NCBI RefSeq assembly: GCF_030813515.1
Contig: NZ_JAUSUK010000002.1
Location: 1,302,001 to 1,366,000 of the forward strand
From: Rhodopseudomonas julia
Lineage (GTDB): Bacteria > Pseudomonadota > Alphaproteobacteria > Rhizobiales > Afifellaceae
Reading direction: 5' to 3'
Length of the DNA: 64,000 nucleotides
Position numbers and translations under genes: made by a program. The notes below the pieces were generated by a model. The model was given only the letters and a program-made list of their open reading frames with translations, was not told the origin of the DNA and searched no databases. Shown here in pieces: positions 1 through 8,467 of this stretch (position 1 is its first letter; every line of letters begins with the position of its first letter).

Positions 1-1
1 T

Positions 2-550
2 CGCGCCGATGCTGCCGGTCTCACCTATGCCGCCGATGCGGGTATTGCGACCGCGGTACTCCCGCATCGCGATTATGAGAGCCGTGAAGCCTTTGAAGCC
101 GCCCTCGATACGACGCTGCGCGAGGCCGGAATCGAGCTTATCTGTCTTGCCGGCTTCATGCGGCTCCTCTCCGATGAATTCGTCGAGGGATGGCGCAATC
201 GGGTGATCAACATCCACCCGTCGCTCTTGCCGGCCTTTCGAGGCTTGAGGACGCATGAACGCGCCCTGGCGACAGGCGTGCGCGTGCACGGAGCGACGGT
301 CCACTACGTCCGGGCCGAAATGGACGATGGACCGATCATCGTTCAAGGCGCCGTGCCGGTCCTTGCGGACGATACCTCAGAAAGCCTCGCGGTACGCGTC
401 CTGGCAGCAGAGCACCGGATCTACCCGCTCGCTCTTTCCTGGGTCGCGGGACGCAAGGCCCGGGTCGTGGCCGAGAAGGTCATTCTCGAGGGACTGCCGA
501 CATCGGAGGATGCCGTTTTGATTGTGCCCTCCGGTGAACAGCAGGATTGA
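2..550 (+). CDS. purN: Phosphoribosylglycinamide formyltransferase, 5'-truncated by the window edge
   Basis: Transfers a formyl group from 10-formyltetrahydrofolate to glycinamide ribonucleotide (third step of purine synthesis, cytosol). The reading frame is open from base 2, so the N-terminus lies outside the window. Visible: the family signature INIHPSLLPAFRG, carrying the catalytic Asn and His, and GATVHYVRAEMDDGPII, carrying the catalytic Asp region. The C-terminus is normal and ends in TGA. In this order of bacteria purN normally follows purM, which would lie to the left. I am confident of the family; only the missing start is unknown. Confidence 0.95.
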   Translation, partial: RADAAGLTYAADAGIATAVLPHRDYESREAFEAALDTTLREAGIELICLAGFMRLLSDEFVEGWRNRVINIHPSLLPAFRGLRTHERALATGVRVHGATVHYVRAEMDDGPIIVQGAVPVLADDTSESLAVRVLAAEHRIYPLALSWVAGRKARVVAEKVILEGLPTSEDAVLIVPSGEQQD

Positions 551-562
551 GGCTCCATCTCC

Positions 563-892
563 TCAGCGCGTGCAGGCCTCGAAAGCCTGAACGTATTTCG
601 CCTGTGCCGTCTTCGGAATCTGACCGCTGGTGACGAAGGCTGCGGCTTCGGGTTCGCTCATCTGCGGCTCAAGCCGCTTGGCGAGACACGAACAATCCCT
701 TGTCACACTCTTCAGCGCGTCCCCTTCCCGCTTGCGCCATTCCGCGTAAACGCATGCGTCGGCCAGACGATTGCGCACCGTCTCATGCGTCATGCCGGCC
801 GGCAGCGTCGTAGGCGCGGAACCTCCCTGGCAGGCTGCCAGCGTAAGGGTCGCAAAAACGAGGGAAGGAACCGCCGAGAACCGCATCTTCAT
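563..892 (-). CDS. Small putative lipoprotein of unknown function
   Basis: A 109-residue protein with a classic lipoprotein signal: basic start, hydrophobic stretch and lipobox LAAC with the acceptor Cys at residue 21. The mature part is short and polar with four more Cys (ACVYAEW, DCSC, EACTR), which could form disulfides in the periplasm. It converges tail-to-tail with purN and is followed by the molybdopterin gene stop. I recognise no domain. The lipobox and the coherent codon use support a real gene; the function is unknown. Confidence 0.75.
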   Translation of the reverse strand: MKMRFSAVPSLVFATLTLAACQGGSAPTTLPAGMTHETVRNRLADACVYAEWRKREGDALKSVTRDCSCLAKRLEPQMSEPEAAAFVTSGQIPKTAQAKYVQAFEACTR

Positions 893-930
893 CTCCAGAA
901 AAGAGGCGCGATATTCTCCGCACTCCTCAC

Positions 931-3051
931 TCAGTCAAGCTGCACTGGAGCAACACAGGGCGCAATTCGCACCGCATTGTCATGGAAGGCAGCCCCGCCA
1001 TAAGGCGCGACCGCATCGGCGCCCGTCAGTGCGTTGATGCCGCGTCCTCCTTGATGCGCCTTATTCGGCCAGATGCCTTCGGCAATCAGAGTACCGCGCT
1101 GCTGACCATCGCTCAGGCGCACATGCAGCCGACAAGCGCCGCGCCGGCTGGTGAGCTCCACGAAATCCCCATCGTTGAGGCGGACAGCTTCCGCATCGAG
1201 CGGATGCATCATCACCTCGGGGCGTTTCTCGCGCGCCCGACCGGAGGGCGTTTCCGAGAAGGTGGAATTCAAAAATGAGCGTGCCGGCGCGGTGACCAGG
1301 CGGAAGGGATAGTCCTCATCGGCCGTCTCGATCGCCTCCCACTGATCGGGAAATTCGGGGAGAGATTCCCAAGGTCCGAGCGCCTTGCCGTCCTGCGGGC
1401 GGTTCGGAGCGGCAAAGCGGCCCCAATCGGGCGCGAACCGGAACTTGCCATCGGGAAAGCCGAAGCCGTTGAGATAATGCGCCTCCTCGAAGCCCGGCTG
1501 ACAATCGATCCATTTGTTCTTTTCGAGCGTTGCGAGGTCACCCCAGCCGGACGCCTTGAGCAGCCAATCGATATGCTCGCGTGCGCTCATGGCGAAGCCT
1601 GGATGCTCGGCGCCAAGACGCTTAGCGAGGCCCGTCACGACCTGGTGGTTCGTGAGGCAACCCTGCGGCGGCTCGACGAGTTTCGGCCCGAACAGGATGT
1701 TCTGATGGCCGCCGCCTTTGTAGATGTCGTCATGTTCCAGGAACATCGTCGCCGGCAGCACGATGTCGGCCATTTCTGCCGTGTCCGTCATGAACTGCTC
1801 GTGCACGGCGACAAAGAGATCGTCGCGCATGAAGCCGCGCCGCACCTGTTCCTGGTCGGGCGCGACATTCATCGGATTGGTGTTCTGAATGAGCATGGCG
1901 CCTACGGGGGGACCGCCCTTGAGATCGGCGTCATTGCCGCAAAGGATCGGGCCGATGCGCGACTGATCGAGCATGCGCACGGAGGGGTTGAGGCGATCGA
2001 GGCCGGCGATCATCGTCTCGTCGAGATGATAGATGCCACCGTTGTTGTGAAATGCCCCTCCCCCCTCATGGCGCCAGGCGCCGGTGACGGTGGCGATACA
2101 TGAGGCGGCGTGCATGGCGACGGCGCCATTGCGGCTGCGCGTAAAGCCGTAGCCAAGGCGCATGAAGGTCTTTGGCGTCTTGCCGATCCAGGCGGCGAAC
2201 GTCTCGATGTCCTCGACGCAGAGGCCGGTGATGGACGATGCCCATTCCGGCGTCTTTTCCTCAAGATGGCGTGCGAAGTCCTGAGGGCGATCGCTGAAGC
2301 GATTGAGATAGTCCCAGTCGGCGTGGCCATCGCGGAAGAGAATATGCATGACTGCGCAGGCAAGTGCTGCGTCGGTGCCGGGTTTCAGGCAAAGAGCGAG
2401 GTCCGCCTGTCGCATCGTGGCGTTTTCATAGACATCGACCACGACGAGCTTCGCTCCGCGGGTTTTCCGAGCCGTGGTCGCATGGGTCATCACATTGATC
2501 TGCGTCGCGACCGCATTGGTGCCCCAGATGACGACGAGATCGGATTTTGCGATTTCGCGCGGGTCTGGTCCGGTCAGGCTGCCGGTGCCGGCGACATAGC
2601 CGGTCCATGCCATGTTGGTGCAGATAGACCCGAACTCTCCAGAATAGCGCTTCACGTGGCGAAGGCGGTCGAGCCCGTCGCGCTGCACCAGTCCCATCGT
2701 GCCGGCGTAATAATAAGGCCAGACGGCTTCAGACCCGTATTTCGTCTCTGCCTTGACGAAGGCCTCGGCGATCTCGTCGAGTGCTCGTTCGGCAGAGATT
2801 TCCTGCCACGCGCCGTCCCCCTTGGCGCCCTTGCGCTTCAGGGCCTTCGTGAGCCTGTCCGGATGATGCAGGCGCTCCGAATAGCGCGCGACCTTGGCGC
2901 AAATCACGCCTGCCGTATAATCGTTCTCGGAATTGCCCCTGAGCCTGCCGACGCGCCCGTCGGGCAGAATTTCCACCTCAAGTGCACAGGTCGAAGGGCA
3001 ATCATGCGGGCAGGCGGAATGGCCGGTTCTGACCGGCGTCATGTCATTCAT
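931..3051 (-). CDS. Molybdopterin-dependent oxidoreductase (DMSO reductase superfamily)
   Basis: A 706-residue molybdopterin enzyme. The N-terminus has the [4Fe-4S] motif ACPHDCPSTC (Cys14, 18, 22) with a fourth Cys near residue 51 (GVICAKVARY), followed by the molybdopterin catalytic domain and a C-terminal molydopterin-dinucleotide-binding domain from about residue 590 (NSTFSETPSGR, VELTSRRG). There is no Tat signal, so it should be cytoplasmic. It lies 53 bases downstream of ctaA on the same strand and has its own GGAG Shine-Dalgarno before the ATG. No electron-transfer subunit is adjacent. The substrate cannot be told from sequence; annotations of this branch are generic. Family certain, reaction unknown. 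Confidence 0.9.
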   Translation of the reverse strand: MNDMTPVRTGHSACPHDCPSTCALEVEILPDGRVGRLRGNSENDYTAGVICAKVARYSERLHHPDRLTKALKRKGAKGDGAWQEISAERALDEIAEAFVKAETKYGSEAVWPYYYAGTMGLVQRDGLDRLRHVKRYSGEFGSICTNMAWTGYVAGTGSLTGPDPREIAKSDLVVIWGTNAVATQINVMTHATTARKTRGAKLVVVDVYENATMRQADLALCLKPGTDAALACAVMHILFRDGHADWDYLNRFSDRPQDFARHLEEKTPEWASSITGLCVEDIETFAAWIGKTPKTFMRLGYGFTRSRNGAVAMHAASCIATVTGAWRHEGGGAFHNNGGIYHLDETMIAGLDRLNPSVRMLDQSRIGPILCGNDADLKGGPPVGAMLIQNTNPMNVAPDQEQVRRGFMRDDLFVAVHEQFMTDTAEMADIVLPATMFLEHDDIYKGGGHQNILFGPKLVEPPQGCLTNHQVVTGLAKRLGAEHPGFAMSAREHIDWLLKASGWGDLATLEKNKWIDCQPGFEEAHYLNGFGFPDGKFRFAPDWGRFAAPNRPQDGKALGPWESLPEFPDQWEAIETADEDYPFRLVTAPARSFLNSTFSETPSGRAREKRPEVMMHPLDAEAVRLNDGDFVELTSRRGACRLHVRLSDGQQRGTLIAEGIWPNKAHQGGRGINALTGADAVAPYGGAAFHDNAVRIAPCVAPVQLD

Positions 3052-3062
3052 TCGAATTCTCC

Positions 3063-3096
3063 AAGCGACAACAGTCGCTTACCTGCTCCGGCAGGT
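3063..3096 (-). other. Twin back-to-back hairpins in the ctaA to molybdopterin gene gap
   Basis: Two perfect inverted repeats abut with no spacer. AAGCGAC-AACA-GTCGCTT spans 3063-3080 and ACCTGC-TCCG-GCAGGT spans 3081-3096 (plus-strand reading). In the leftward transcript they sit between the ctaA stop and the GGAG ribosome site of the next gene. No T-tract follows, so this is not a standard terminator. It may be an intercistronic RNA-processing or stabilising element, or it may modulate translation of the second gene. Confidence 0.6.
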
Positions 3097-3104
3097 CAAG
3101 ATGC

Positions 3105-4184
3105 TCAGCTGGAGGTGGGTCTTGCGGCATGCCGGACAAGCAGGCCGAACAGAATCAGCGCCACCGCCTGGTGGGCGAGCGCGATCGGCCATGGAACGAC
3201 GAGAAGGAGCGCCAAAATTCCAAGCGCCACCTGACAGATGACGACGGCCAGGATCAGCGCGAGATCGGAGGACCAGCGACGGACCGCAAGGCGCCACAGA
3301 CCATATCCGATCACAAGCATTGCCAGCACATAGCCGCCGATGCGGTGATCAAACTGAACGGTCGTGATGTTGTCGGTGAAATTGTGCCAAAGCGGCTGCA
3401 TCGCAAGAAGGCCTGCAGGCACGAAGCGCCCGTCCATCAGCGGCCAGGTGTTGTAGGTCAGGCCGGCATCGTGCCCGGCGACGAGACCGCCAAGAGCAAT
3501 CTGGACGAGGGCCGCGATAGAGATGAAGCAGGCCGCAATACTGCCCGCAGTGGCGCGCCGCACGACTTCAGCGCCGCCAAGGCGCGCATGCGTGGCAATC
3601 AAAAACCCGAAGAAAAGGCTCGCGAGCGTCAGATGCAATGACAGCTTGACGGGCGCGACCGCGATCATCCCCGGTTTCAAACCCGAGGCCACCATGATCC
3701 AGCCGACGAGGCCTTGAAGCCCGAGAAGGAGCCCGCCGGCGAAAAGCCACAGGCCGAGACGGAGCGTCAATTTCCCGGCAATGGCGAAGCCTAAAAGGCC
3801 GACGAGATAGACGGCACCGATGAAGCGACCCAACTGGCGGTGCGTCCACTCCCACCAGTAAATCTGCTTGAACTCGCCGAGGCTCATGCCCCGGTTCATC
3901 AGTTCGTATTGGGGTGTCGCCCGGTACCGATCGAACTCGTCTGCCCAGGCCTCGTCCGACAAAGGCGGCACGGCACCCACGACCGGCTTCCACTCGGTGA
4001 TTGAAAGACCGGAATCGGTCAGCCGCGTCATGCCCCCCACAAGCACCATGACGAAAACCAGAAAGGTCAGGATCGCCAGCCAGAGCCTGACACTGCGCAG
4101 CCGCATCCAGGAAGATGTGAATGTTTTGGAACGCGGCCCAAAGGAAGTCTGCGCAAAGGGCAAAATGCTGTCATCAAAGGACAT
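3105..4184 (-). CDS. ctaA: Heme A synthase (COX15/CtaA)
   Basis: Oxidises the C8 methyl of heme O to the formyl of heme A for aa3-type cytochrome oxidase; integral inner-membrane enzyme. At 359 residues it has the length of alphaproteobacterial type-2 CtaA, with about eight transmembrane segments. Heme-ligand histidines are visible in WEWTHRQLGR, KLSLHLTLA, FDHRIGGY and LAHQAV. The motif GGMTRLTDSGLSITEWKP after the first helix is typical. DUF2842 diverges upstream, a common arrangement in this order. The ATG at 4184 is used; an internal Met at residue 27 is a less likely start. Confidence 0.95.
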   Translation of the reverse strand: MSFDDSILPFAQTSFGPRSKTFTSSWMRLRSVRLWLAILTFLVFVMVLVGGMTRLTDSGLSITEWKPVVGAVPPLSDEAWADEFDRYRATPQYELMNRGMSLGEFKQIYWWEWTHRQLGRFIGAVYLVGLLGFAIAGKLTLRLGLWLFAGGLLLGLQGLVGWIMVASGLKPGMIAVAPVKLSLHLTLASLFFGFLIATHARLGGAEVVRRATAGSIAACFISIAALVQIALGGLVAGHDAGLTYNTWPLMDGRFVPAGLLAMQPLWHNFTDNITTVQFDHRIGGYVLAMLVIGYGLWRLAVRRWSSDLALILAVVICQVALGILALLLVVPWPIALAHQAVALILFGLLVRHAARPTSS

Positions 4185-4289
4185 CGGCGTCGTCCCGTCT
4201 GATATGCCTGTGAGCCAGTTCTCGCCTACGCGACACCGCGGCCCGGCACAAGAGATTGAAAACGACGTCCATTGCGGCTAGCTGCCTCT

Positions 4290-4499
4290 ATGCGTCAGAA
4301 ATACCGCAAACCGATCGGCACCGTTCTTCTTGTCGTGTGGGTGATCTTCTACAGCCTCACCGCGATGACAATCGGAGCCGCAAAGCTTCCCGGCACAAGC
4401 GGGCTCGTGCAGCTTGCCTATTATGCGGTTGCCGGTATTGCCTGGGTGATCCCAGCTGGCGCCATTATCTGGTGGATGGCACGTCCCGACCGCGCTTGA
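4290..4499 (+). CDS. DUF2842 small membrane protein
   Basis: A 69-residue protein of the DUF2842 family, known mainly in Alphaproteobacteria. It begins MRQKYRKPIGTVLLV and has two hydrophobic helices, about residues 9-28 and 41-62, ending IIWWMARPDRA. The ATG at 4290 is preferred over the upstream TTG at 4272 because family members begin at the MRQ/RK motif. It is divergent from ctaA. Its last 35 bases overlap the 3' end of the convergent deacetylase gene. Function unknown; proximity to ctaA hints at, but does not show, a role near the respiratory chain. Confidence 0.85.
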   Translation: MRQKYRKPIGTVLLVVWVIFYSLTAMTIGAAKLPGTSGLVQLAYYAVAGIAWVIPAGAIIWWMARPDRA

Positions 4500-5544
4500 A
4501 GGCATTTTTTGCCTGCAAGAGCGGCTCCGCGATCCGCCATAGGCCGGGTGCGAGCAAGATCTCCTGATAATCGACATCCTGGTAATAGCCGTTCACCGAA
4601 ACCCGCGGCAGGAAGCGCGGATCGGAAGACGCTCGGAGCGTGCCTGGCGTCGTCAGGAAAGCGGCCGTCATTCCTGCTTGTGCGGCAAGCTCGGCCTCGC
4701 GCATCCCGACGGCACCGGGAAACCCGTAGGGATAGGCAAGAAGGTCGGGCCGTCTTCCTGTCTCTTCGGCAATGCGATCCGCGCCTTCCTTGATTTCTGC
4801 AAGCGCGCTTTCCGCTGACAGTTTGGCGAGCGCAGGATGGGTCATGGTGTGGGCACCGATCGTCGCGAGAGGATCTTCTGCGAGCAGACGTACCCCGTCC
4901 CAATCCAGAACCAATTCCTTGGTCAACGCTCGTTCATCGAAATCATGGGCTTCATAGAGACGTCCCATGACCTGGCGATGTCGGACACCATCCAGGTCGA
5001 AGAGCAACGCATGCCGCCACGCAGCAAAGGCCGCATACTTCTCCCCGGCGGTTGAGGTCGGCATCCGGCCCGGCCCCTCGCCTTTCACCCCGAATTCTAC
5101 ATTCGTTGCAATCATGCGCTCCAGTGCGACCCACCAAGGTGCGGCGGTGCGGTCGCAAAATCCTGCGCAGATGAAGGCCGTGAATGGAGCCTGATGCCGT
5201 CTGAAAACGGGAAGCGCGTCCTCTAGATTGTTGCGGAAGCCATCATCCAGCGTGATCGCGACATCCTGTGGGGATGCACGTCCCGCCATCTGATTGGCCA
5301 CCATCTCTCCAAGAGGCACGATGCGCCGGCCTGCGCCTTTCAGCAATCTCAGAAGCGCATCCAGAAAATCGGGCGCAATCACGAGACCCGCATTGGGAGC
5401 GAACGCAGCGGGAGGTTCCGGCTTCACTTCGTGCAAAGTGAGAACAAGCCCGCTGCCTTTAGGCTCCGCCGGCAACCAACGCGCCGCCTTCGTGAAGGCA
5501 AGACCGTTCAGCGCCAAGTGAATTGCCTGGTGACGTCGACTCAC
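4465..5544 (-). CDS. Polysaccharide deacetylase family protein (NodB-type)
   Basis: Predicted to remove N- or O-acetyl groups from a surface polysaccharide. The NodB fold is supported by motif 1 VAITLDDGFRNN (catalytic Asp and metal Asp), motif 2 GAHTMTHPAL (metal His pair) and the later YPYGFPG. The frame is open far upstream into the wzc-like gene. I choose the GTG at 5544 (VSRRHQAIHLAL, 359 residues) because it lies just past the upstream stop and has GAGG before it. An ATG at 5619 would overlap wzc. There is no obvious signal peptide, so it probably acts in the cytoplasm or at the inner face, as in holdfast-type deacetylation. Same strand as the wzc-like gene, 37 bases after it. Confidence 0.88.
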   Translation of the reverse strand: MSRRHQAIHLALNGLAFTKAARWLPAEPKGSGLVLTLHEVKPEPPAAFAPNAGLVIAPDFLDALLRLLKGAGRRIVPLGEMVANQMAGRASPQDVAITLDDGFRNNLEDALPVFRRHQAPFTAFICAGFCDRTAAPWWVALERMIATNVEFGVKGEGPGRMPTSTAGEKYAAFAAWRHALLFDLDGVRHRQVMGRLYEAHDFDERALTKELVLDWDGVRLLAEDPLATIGAHTMTHPALAKLSAESALAEIKEGADRIAEETGRRPDLLAYPYGFPGAVGMREAELAAQAGMTAAFLTTPGTLRASSDPRFLPRVSVNGYYQDVDYQEILLAPGLWRIAEPLLQAKNAFKRGRDVPSTR

Positions 5545-5581
5545 CTCATACCTCGTTTTCGCTTCCCTCTCTGCAGGACCT

Positions 5582-7663
5582 TCAAGCAGCCTCTTCGGCC
5601 GCCTCCGGCTCTGCACCATCCTCGCCCGATCGCTGCAGGAGAATGGCATTGCGTGCGCCCGCTTCGGTCGCCTGGCGGTGAAGCCTGCGGCGTGCGTCCG
5701 CTCCCATATCTTCATCGCAAACGAGGACGGCGAGATCTGGCCGAACATAGTCGCTCGGCCAATCCTCAAAGCGGTCGGCCAGGAGGACGACACGGTCATA
5801 CGTGTTGCTCAAGGCTCCGATGACGAGGCTGAGACGCTGCAAGGGCGGATCCTCGGCCATCGATCCGAGAGGAATGAAATGGACGCGGCTATCGCCGTCG
5901 AGACGAATGGCATCGCCGAAGGGTGCGTCACCGCTCAACAGGTCACCCAGTCCCGGGCCGCCGTCGCGGTCGAGTGCCGAGGCGGGCTCCACTCCGATGT
6001 CGAGGAGAATAATGCGCAGCGAAGCCGTGCGAACCGCAAGACGGCAGGCGCCCAGTGCTGCATCTCCGGCGGTTGGGCCGCCGTCACCCGCAAAGAGAAC
6101 CGTTTTCAGACCTTCCGTCGCGATGAGATCTGCAAGCTCGGCGAGGCCCGGAATCTCCTTGGCCGCATCAAGGCTCGGCGTTCCGCCGGGAGGAATAGCG
6201 CCCAGCACCAAAAGGGGCTCTGCCGGAACCTCTCCGGCCGGCGGCACCTCGATGTCGTCTAGCGGGCGGAACGCACGACCGGAGGCGAATTCGCGCACGA
6301 TAACGATGGCCATGGCGAGGAAAAGGGAGCCAAGGACGGCCGCGGCCGTCAGCAGCCCTTTCTTCGGCCAGGACGGACGCCGCGGCGGGATCGCGCGTGA
6401 GATGATCCGCGCATCCGCCGGCAGATAGTTGGAATCGGTGCGTGCGGCCGCTTCTCTATAGCGCGCCAGAAATGTCTCCAGGAGATCGCGCTGAGCGGCG
6501 GCTTCGCGCTCAAGCGCTCGAAGCTCGATGCTCTCCTCGTTGGAGCGAGAAACGGCGGCCTTTGTCTCGTTCAGCCTTGCTTCGAGGGTATCAACCCGAG
6601 CGCTCGCAACGCGCGAGGCGGTTTCCAGCGATTGCAGGATCTTACGAACTTCGGTGCGAACCTGCCCATCCAGATCCGCAAGCTGGCTCCGCAGGGCCTG
6701 CAGACGCGGATGCTGCGGCATGAGGCTGGTCGAGAGCTCGGCGATCTGGGCGCGCAAGGCGACCTGCCGCTCGCGGAGCCGCTGGATCAGCTGTGAATTC
6801 AAAACCTCTTCGGCGGAATCGAAGGAGCCCCCTTCGCGCAACAGTGACCGGAGCAATTCGGCCCGTGACTGAGCTTCCGATTGTGCAGCTTTGGCACGTC
6901 CGAGCTCCGCATTGAGCTCGCTCAGATCCTGTTTCTGTAATGTCGTTTCCGGTTGGGTCGACGTATTGACGTCGAAAAGGTTGTTCTCGGAGCGGTATGC
7001 GGCGACCGAGCCTTCCGCCTCTTTGACGCGCTCGCGCAAGCGGTCGATCTCAGTCTGCAGCCAGGCCGTCGCGGCCGAGGTCGACTGTCTCTTGGCTTCG
7101 CTTTGCAGGTTCACGAACGCCTCCGCCACCGCATTTGCGATCTGCGCCGCAAGCTCGGGATCGTGTGCGTTGAACTCGACCGCAATCACTCGCGATTTGA
7201 CGACGGAATAGACAGAAAGGCGCTTGTAGTAAGTCTCGAGAACACGCTGCCGAATCGTATTTTCGGCCGGGCCCTTTTTGAGCCCGGAGGCAATCAAGAC
7301 TGTATCAATGAGGGACGGTGAGAGCGCCGGATCGAAATCGGGGCGATGGGTCAGGTCGAACTTGTCGATGATGGTATTGGCAATGTCCCGAGAGCGCAGC
7401 ACTTCGACTTGGCTTGCGATCGCCGATTCGTCCAACTGCACCGTCAGGTTTTCCGCGCCCGAGTCGCGGGGCCGCGTCAGCGGTGACTCCCGCGCCTCGA
7501 TCAAAATGCGTGAGTCGCCAGTATAAAGCGGGTCGACGAGCGAGAGACCGAGATAGGTTCCAGCCCCGACGACGATCGCCACCAGGCCGAAAAGCCAGGC
7601 ACGGCGCCACAGCGCGGCGGCAATTGCAGAAATGTCCATTTCCATCGGACGCGGCTCGGCCAT
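5582..7663 (-). CDS. Wzc/GumC-like polysaccharide co-polymerase with degenerate kinase domain
   Basis: An inner-membrane chain-length and export protein of 693 residues. Order: an N-terminal Wzz domain with a membrane segment (AWLFGLVAIVVGAGTYLGL), a long periplasmic coiled coil, GNVR/GumC-type region before PRRPSWPKKG, a second membrane helix, and a cytoplasmic domain shaped like a BY-kinase. In that domain the Walker A position reads AGDGGPTAGDAAL (about residue 525) with no Lys or Ser/Thr, the next strand reads ILLDIGVEPA rather than a DxD, and the tail has no tyrosine cluster. Kinase activity is therefore unlikely. The ATG at 7663 has AAGGAG upstream; the open frame to 7753 is not needed. 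Confidence 0.9.
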   Translation of the reverse strand: MAEPRPMEMDISAIAAALWRRAWLFGLVAIVVGAGTYLGLSLVDPLYTGDSRILIEARESPLTRPRDSGAENLTVQLDESAIASQVEVLRSRDIANTIIDKFDLTHRPDFDPALSPSLIDTVLIASGLKKGPAENTIRQRVLETYYKRLSVYSVVKSRVIAVEFNAHDPELAAQIANAVAEAFVNLQSEAKRQSTSAATAWLQTEIDRLRERVKEAEGSVAAYRSENNLFDVNTSTQPETTLQKQDLSELNAELGRAKAAQSEAQSRAELLRSLLREGGSFDSAEEVLNSQLIQRLRERQVALRAQIAELSTSLMPQHPRLQALRSQLADLDGQVRTEVRKILQSLETASRVASARVDTLEARLNETKAAVSRSNEESIELRALEREAAAQRDLLETFLARYREAAARTDSNYLPADARIISRAIPPRRPSWPKKGLLTAAAVLGSLFLAMAIVIVREFASGRAFRPLDDIEVPPAGEVPAEPLLVLGAIPPGGTPSLDAAKEIPGLAELADLIATEGLKTVLFAGDGGPTAGDAALGACRLAVRTASLRIILLDIGVEPASALDRDGGPGLGDLLSGDAPFGDAIRLDGDSRVHFIPLGSMAEDPPLQRLSLVIGALSNTYDRVVLLADRFEDWPSDYVRPDLAVLVCDEDMGADARRRLHRQATEAGARNAILLQRSGEDGAEPEAAEEAA

Positions 7664-7815
7664 AGCGTGGCGACTCCTTGCTGGCTGAAGGCAAGATGCG
7701 TCGATTACGGTTAGGAGGCGGTTAACGGGCACCTTACCTCTAGTTCCAGGCAATTTTAGCGCGGAATTAACTATGGCTCGGCATATTTCAGCCGATCATA
7801 GGTCGGGTGCTCGCA

Positions 7816-8376
7816 ATGAACGCGGTTCGTGTCGCCATTATAATCACGCTTGTTTGTCTTCTCGCGTCTTGCATGGGCGAGCGGGCGCCTTTGGCGACTG
7901 GTTCACCGACAATCAAAGGCCCCTATCGACTGGATACCGGCGACGAACTCCGCATCGTCGTCTTCGACCAGAGCGAACTCACCAACGTCTACAAGGTCGA
8001 TCAAGCCGGCTATGTGACGATGCCTCTGGTGGGCGAAATCGCCGCCCGCGGCGCCAGTACCGACGAGCTGGAGGGACGCATCCAGAGTGCGCTGTCGACC
8101 CGCTTCGTTCGCAATCCCGACGTGACCGTTGAGGTCGCCTCCTATCGTCCCTTTTTCATTCTCGGCGAAGTAAGCAGTCCCGGCCAGTACCCATATGTGC
8201 CAGGTATGACGGTGGAAAATGCCGTCGCAGTCGCGGGAGGCTTCACGCCTCGCGCGAACGAACGGGTGGTGCGGCTGAGCCGCCAGCTGAACGGAGTTCT
8301 CTACGAGGGTCGCCTCGCCGTCACCCAGCCGATTCGCGCCGGCGATACCGTCTATGTCGGAGAACGCCTGTTCTGA
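7816..8376 (+). CDS. Polysaccharide export outer-membrane lipoprotein (Wza/KpsD family)
   Basis: A 186-residue outer-membrane export protein. It has a lipoprotein signal with lipobox LASC (Cys19), then the polysaccharide-export domain (PYRLDTGDELRIVVFDQSEL) and one SLBB domain (FFILGEVSSPGQYPYVPG). At this length it is the short form, like GumB and HfsD, not full-length Wza. The ATG at 7816 is preferred to the GTG at 7807 on Shine-Dalgarno spacing. It is divergent from the wzc-like gene, with which it would form the trans-envelope conduit, and precedes the initiating transferase. Confidence 0.92.
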   Translation: MNAVRVAIIITLVCLLASCMGERAPLATGSPTIKGPYRLDTGDELRIVVFDQSELTNVYKVDQAGYVTMPLVGEIAARGASTDELEGRIQSALSTRFVRNPDVTVEVASYRPFFILGEVSSPGQYPYVPGMTVENAVAVAGGFTPRANERVVRLSRQLNGVLYEGRLAVTQPIRAGDTVYVGERLF

Positions 8377-8467
8377 TCTGAGTTGATTAACTCTAGCAGG
8401 CGGAACAGATTGAATAAAATCGCTCAAGACAGACAGCTATCGGCAATTCCGAGCGGGATTTTGGACA

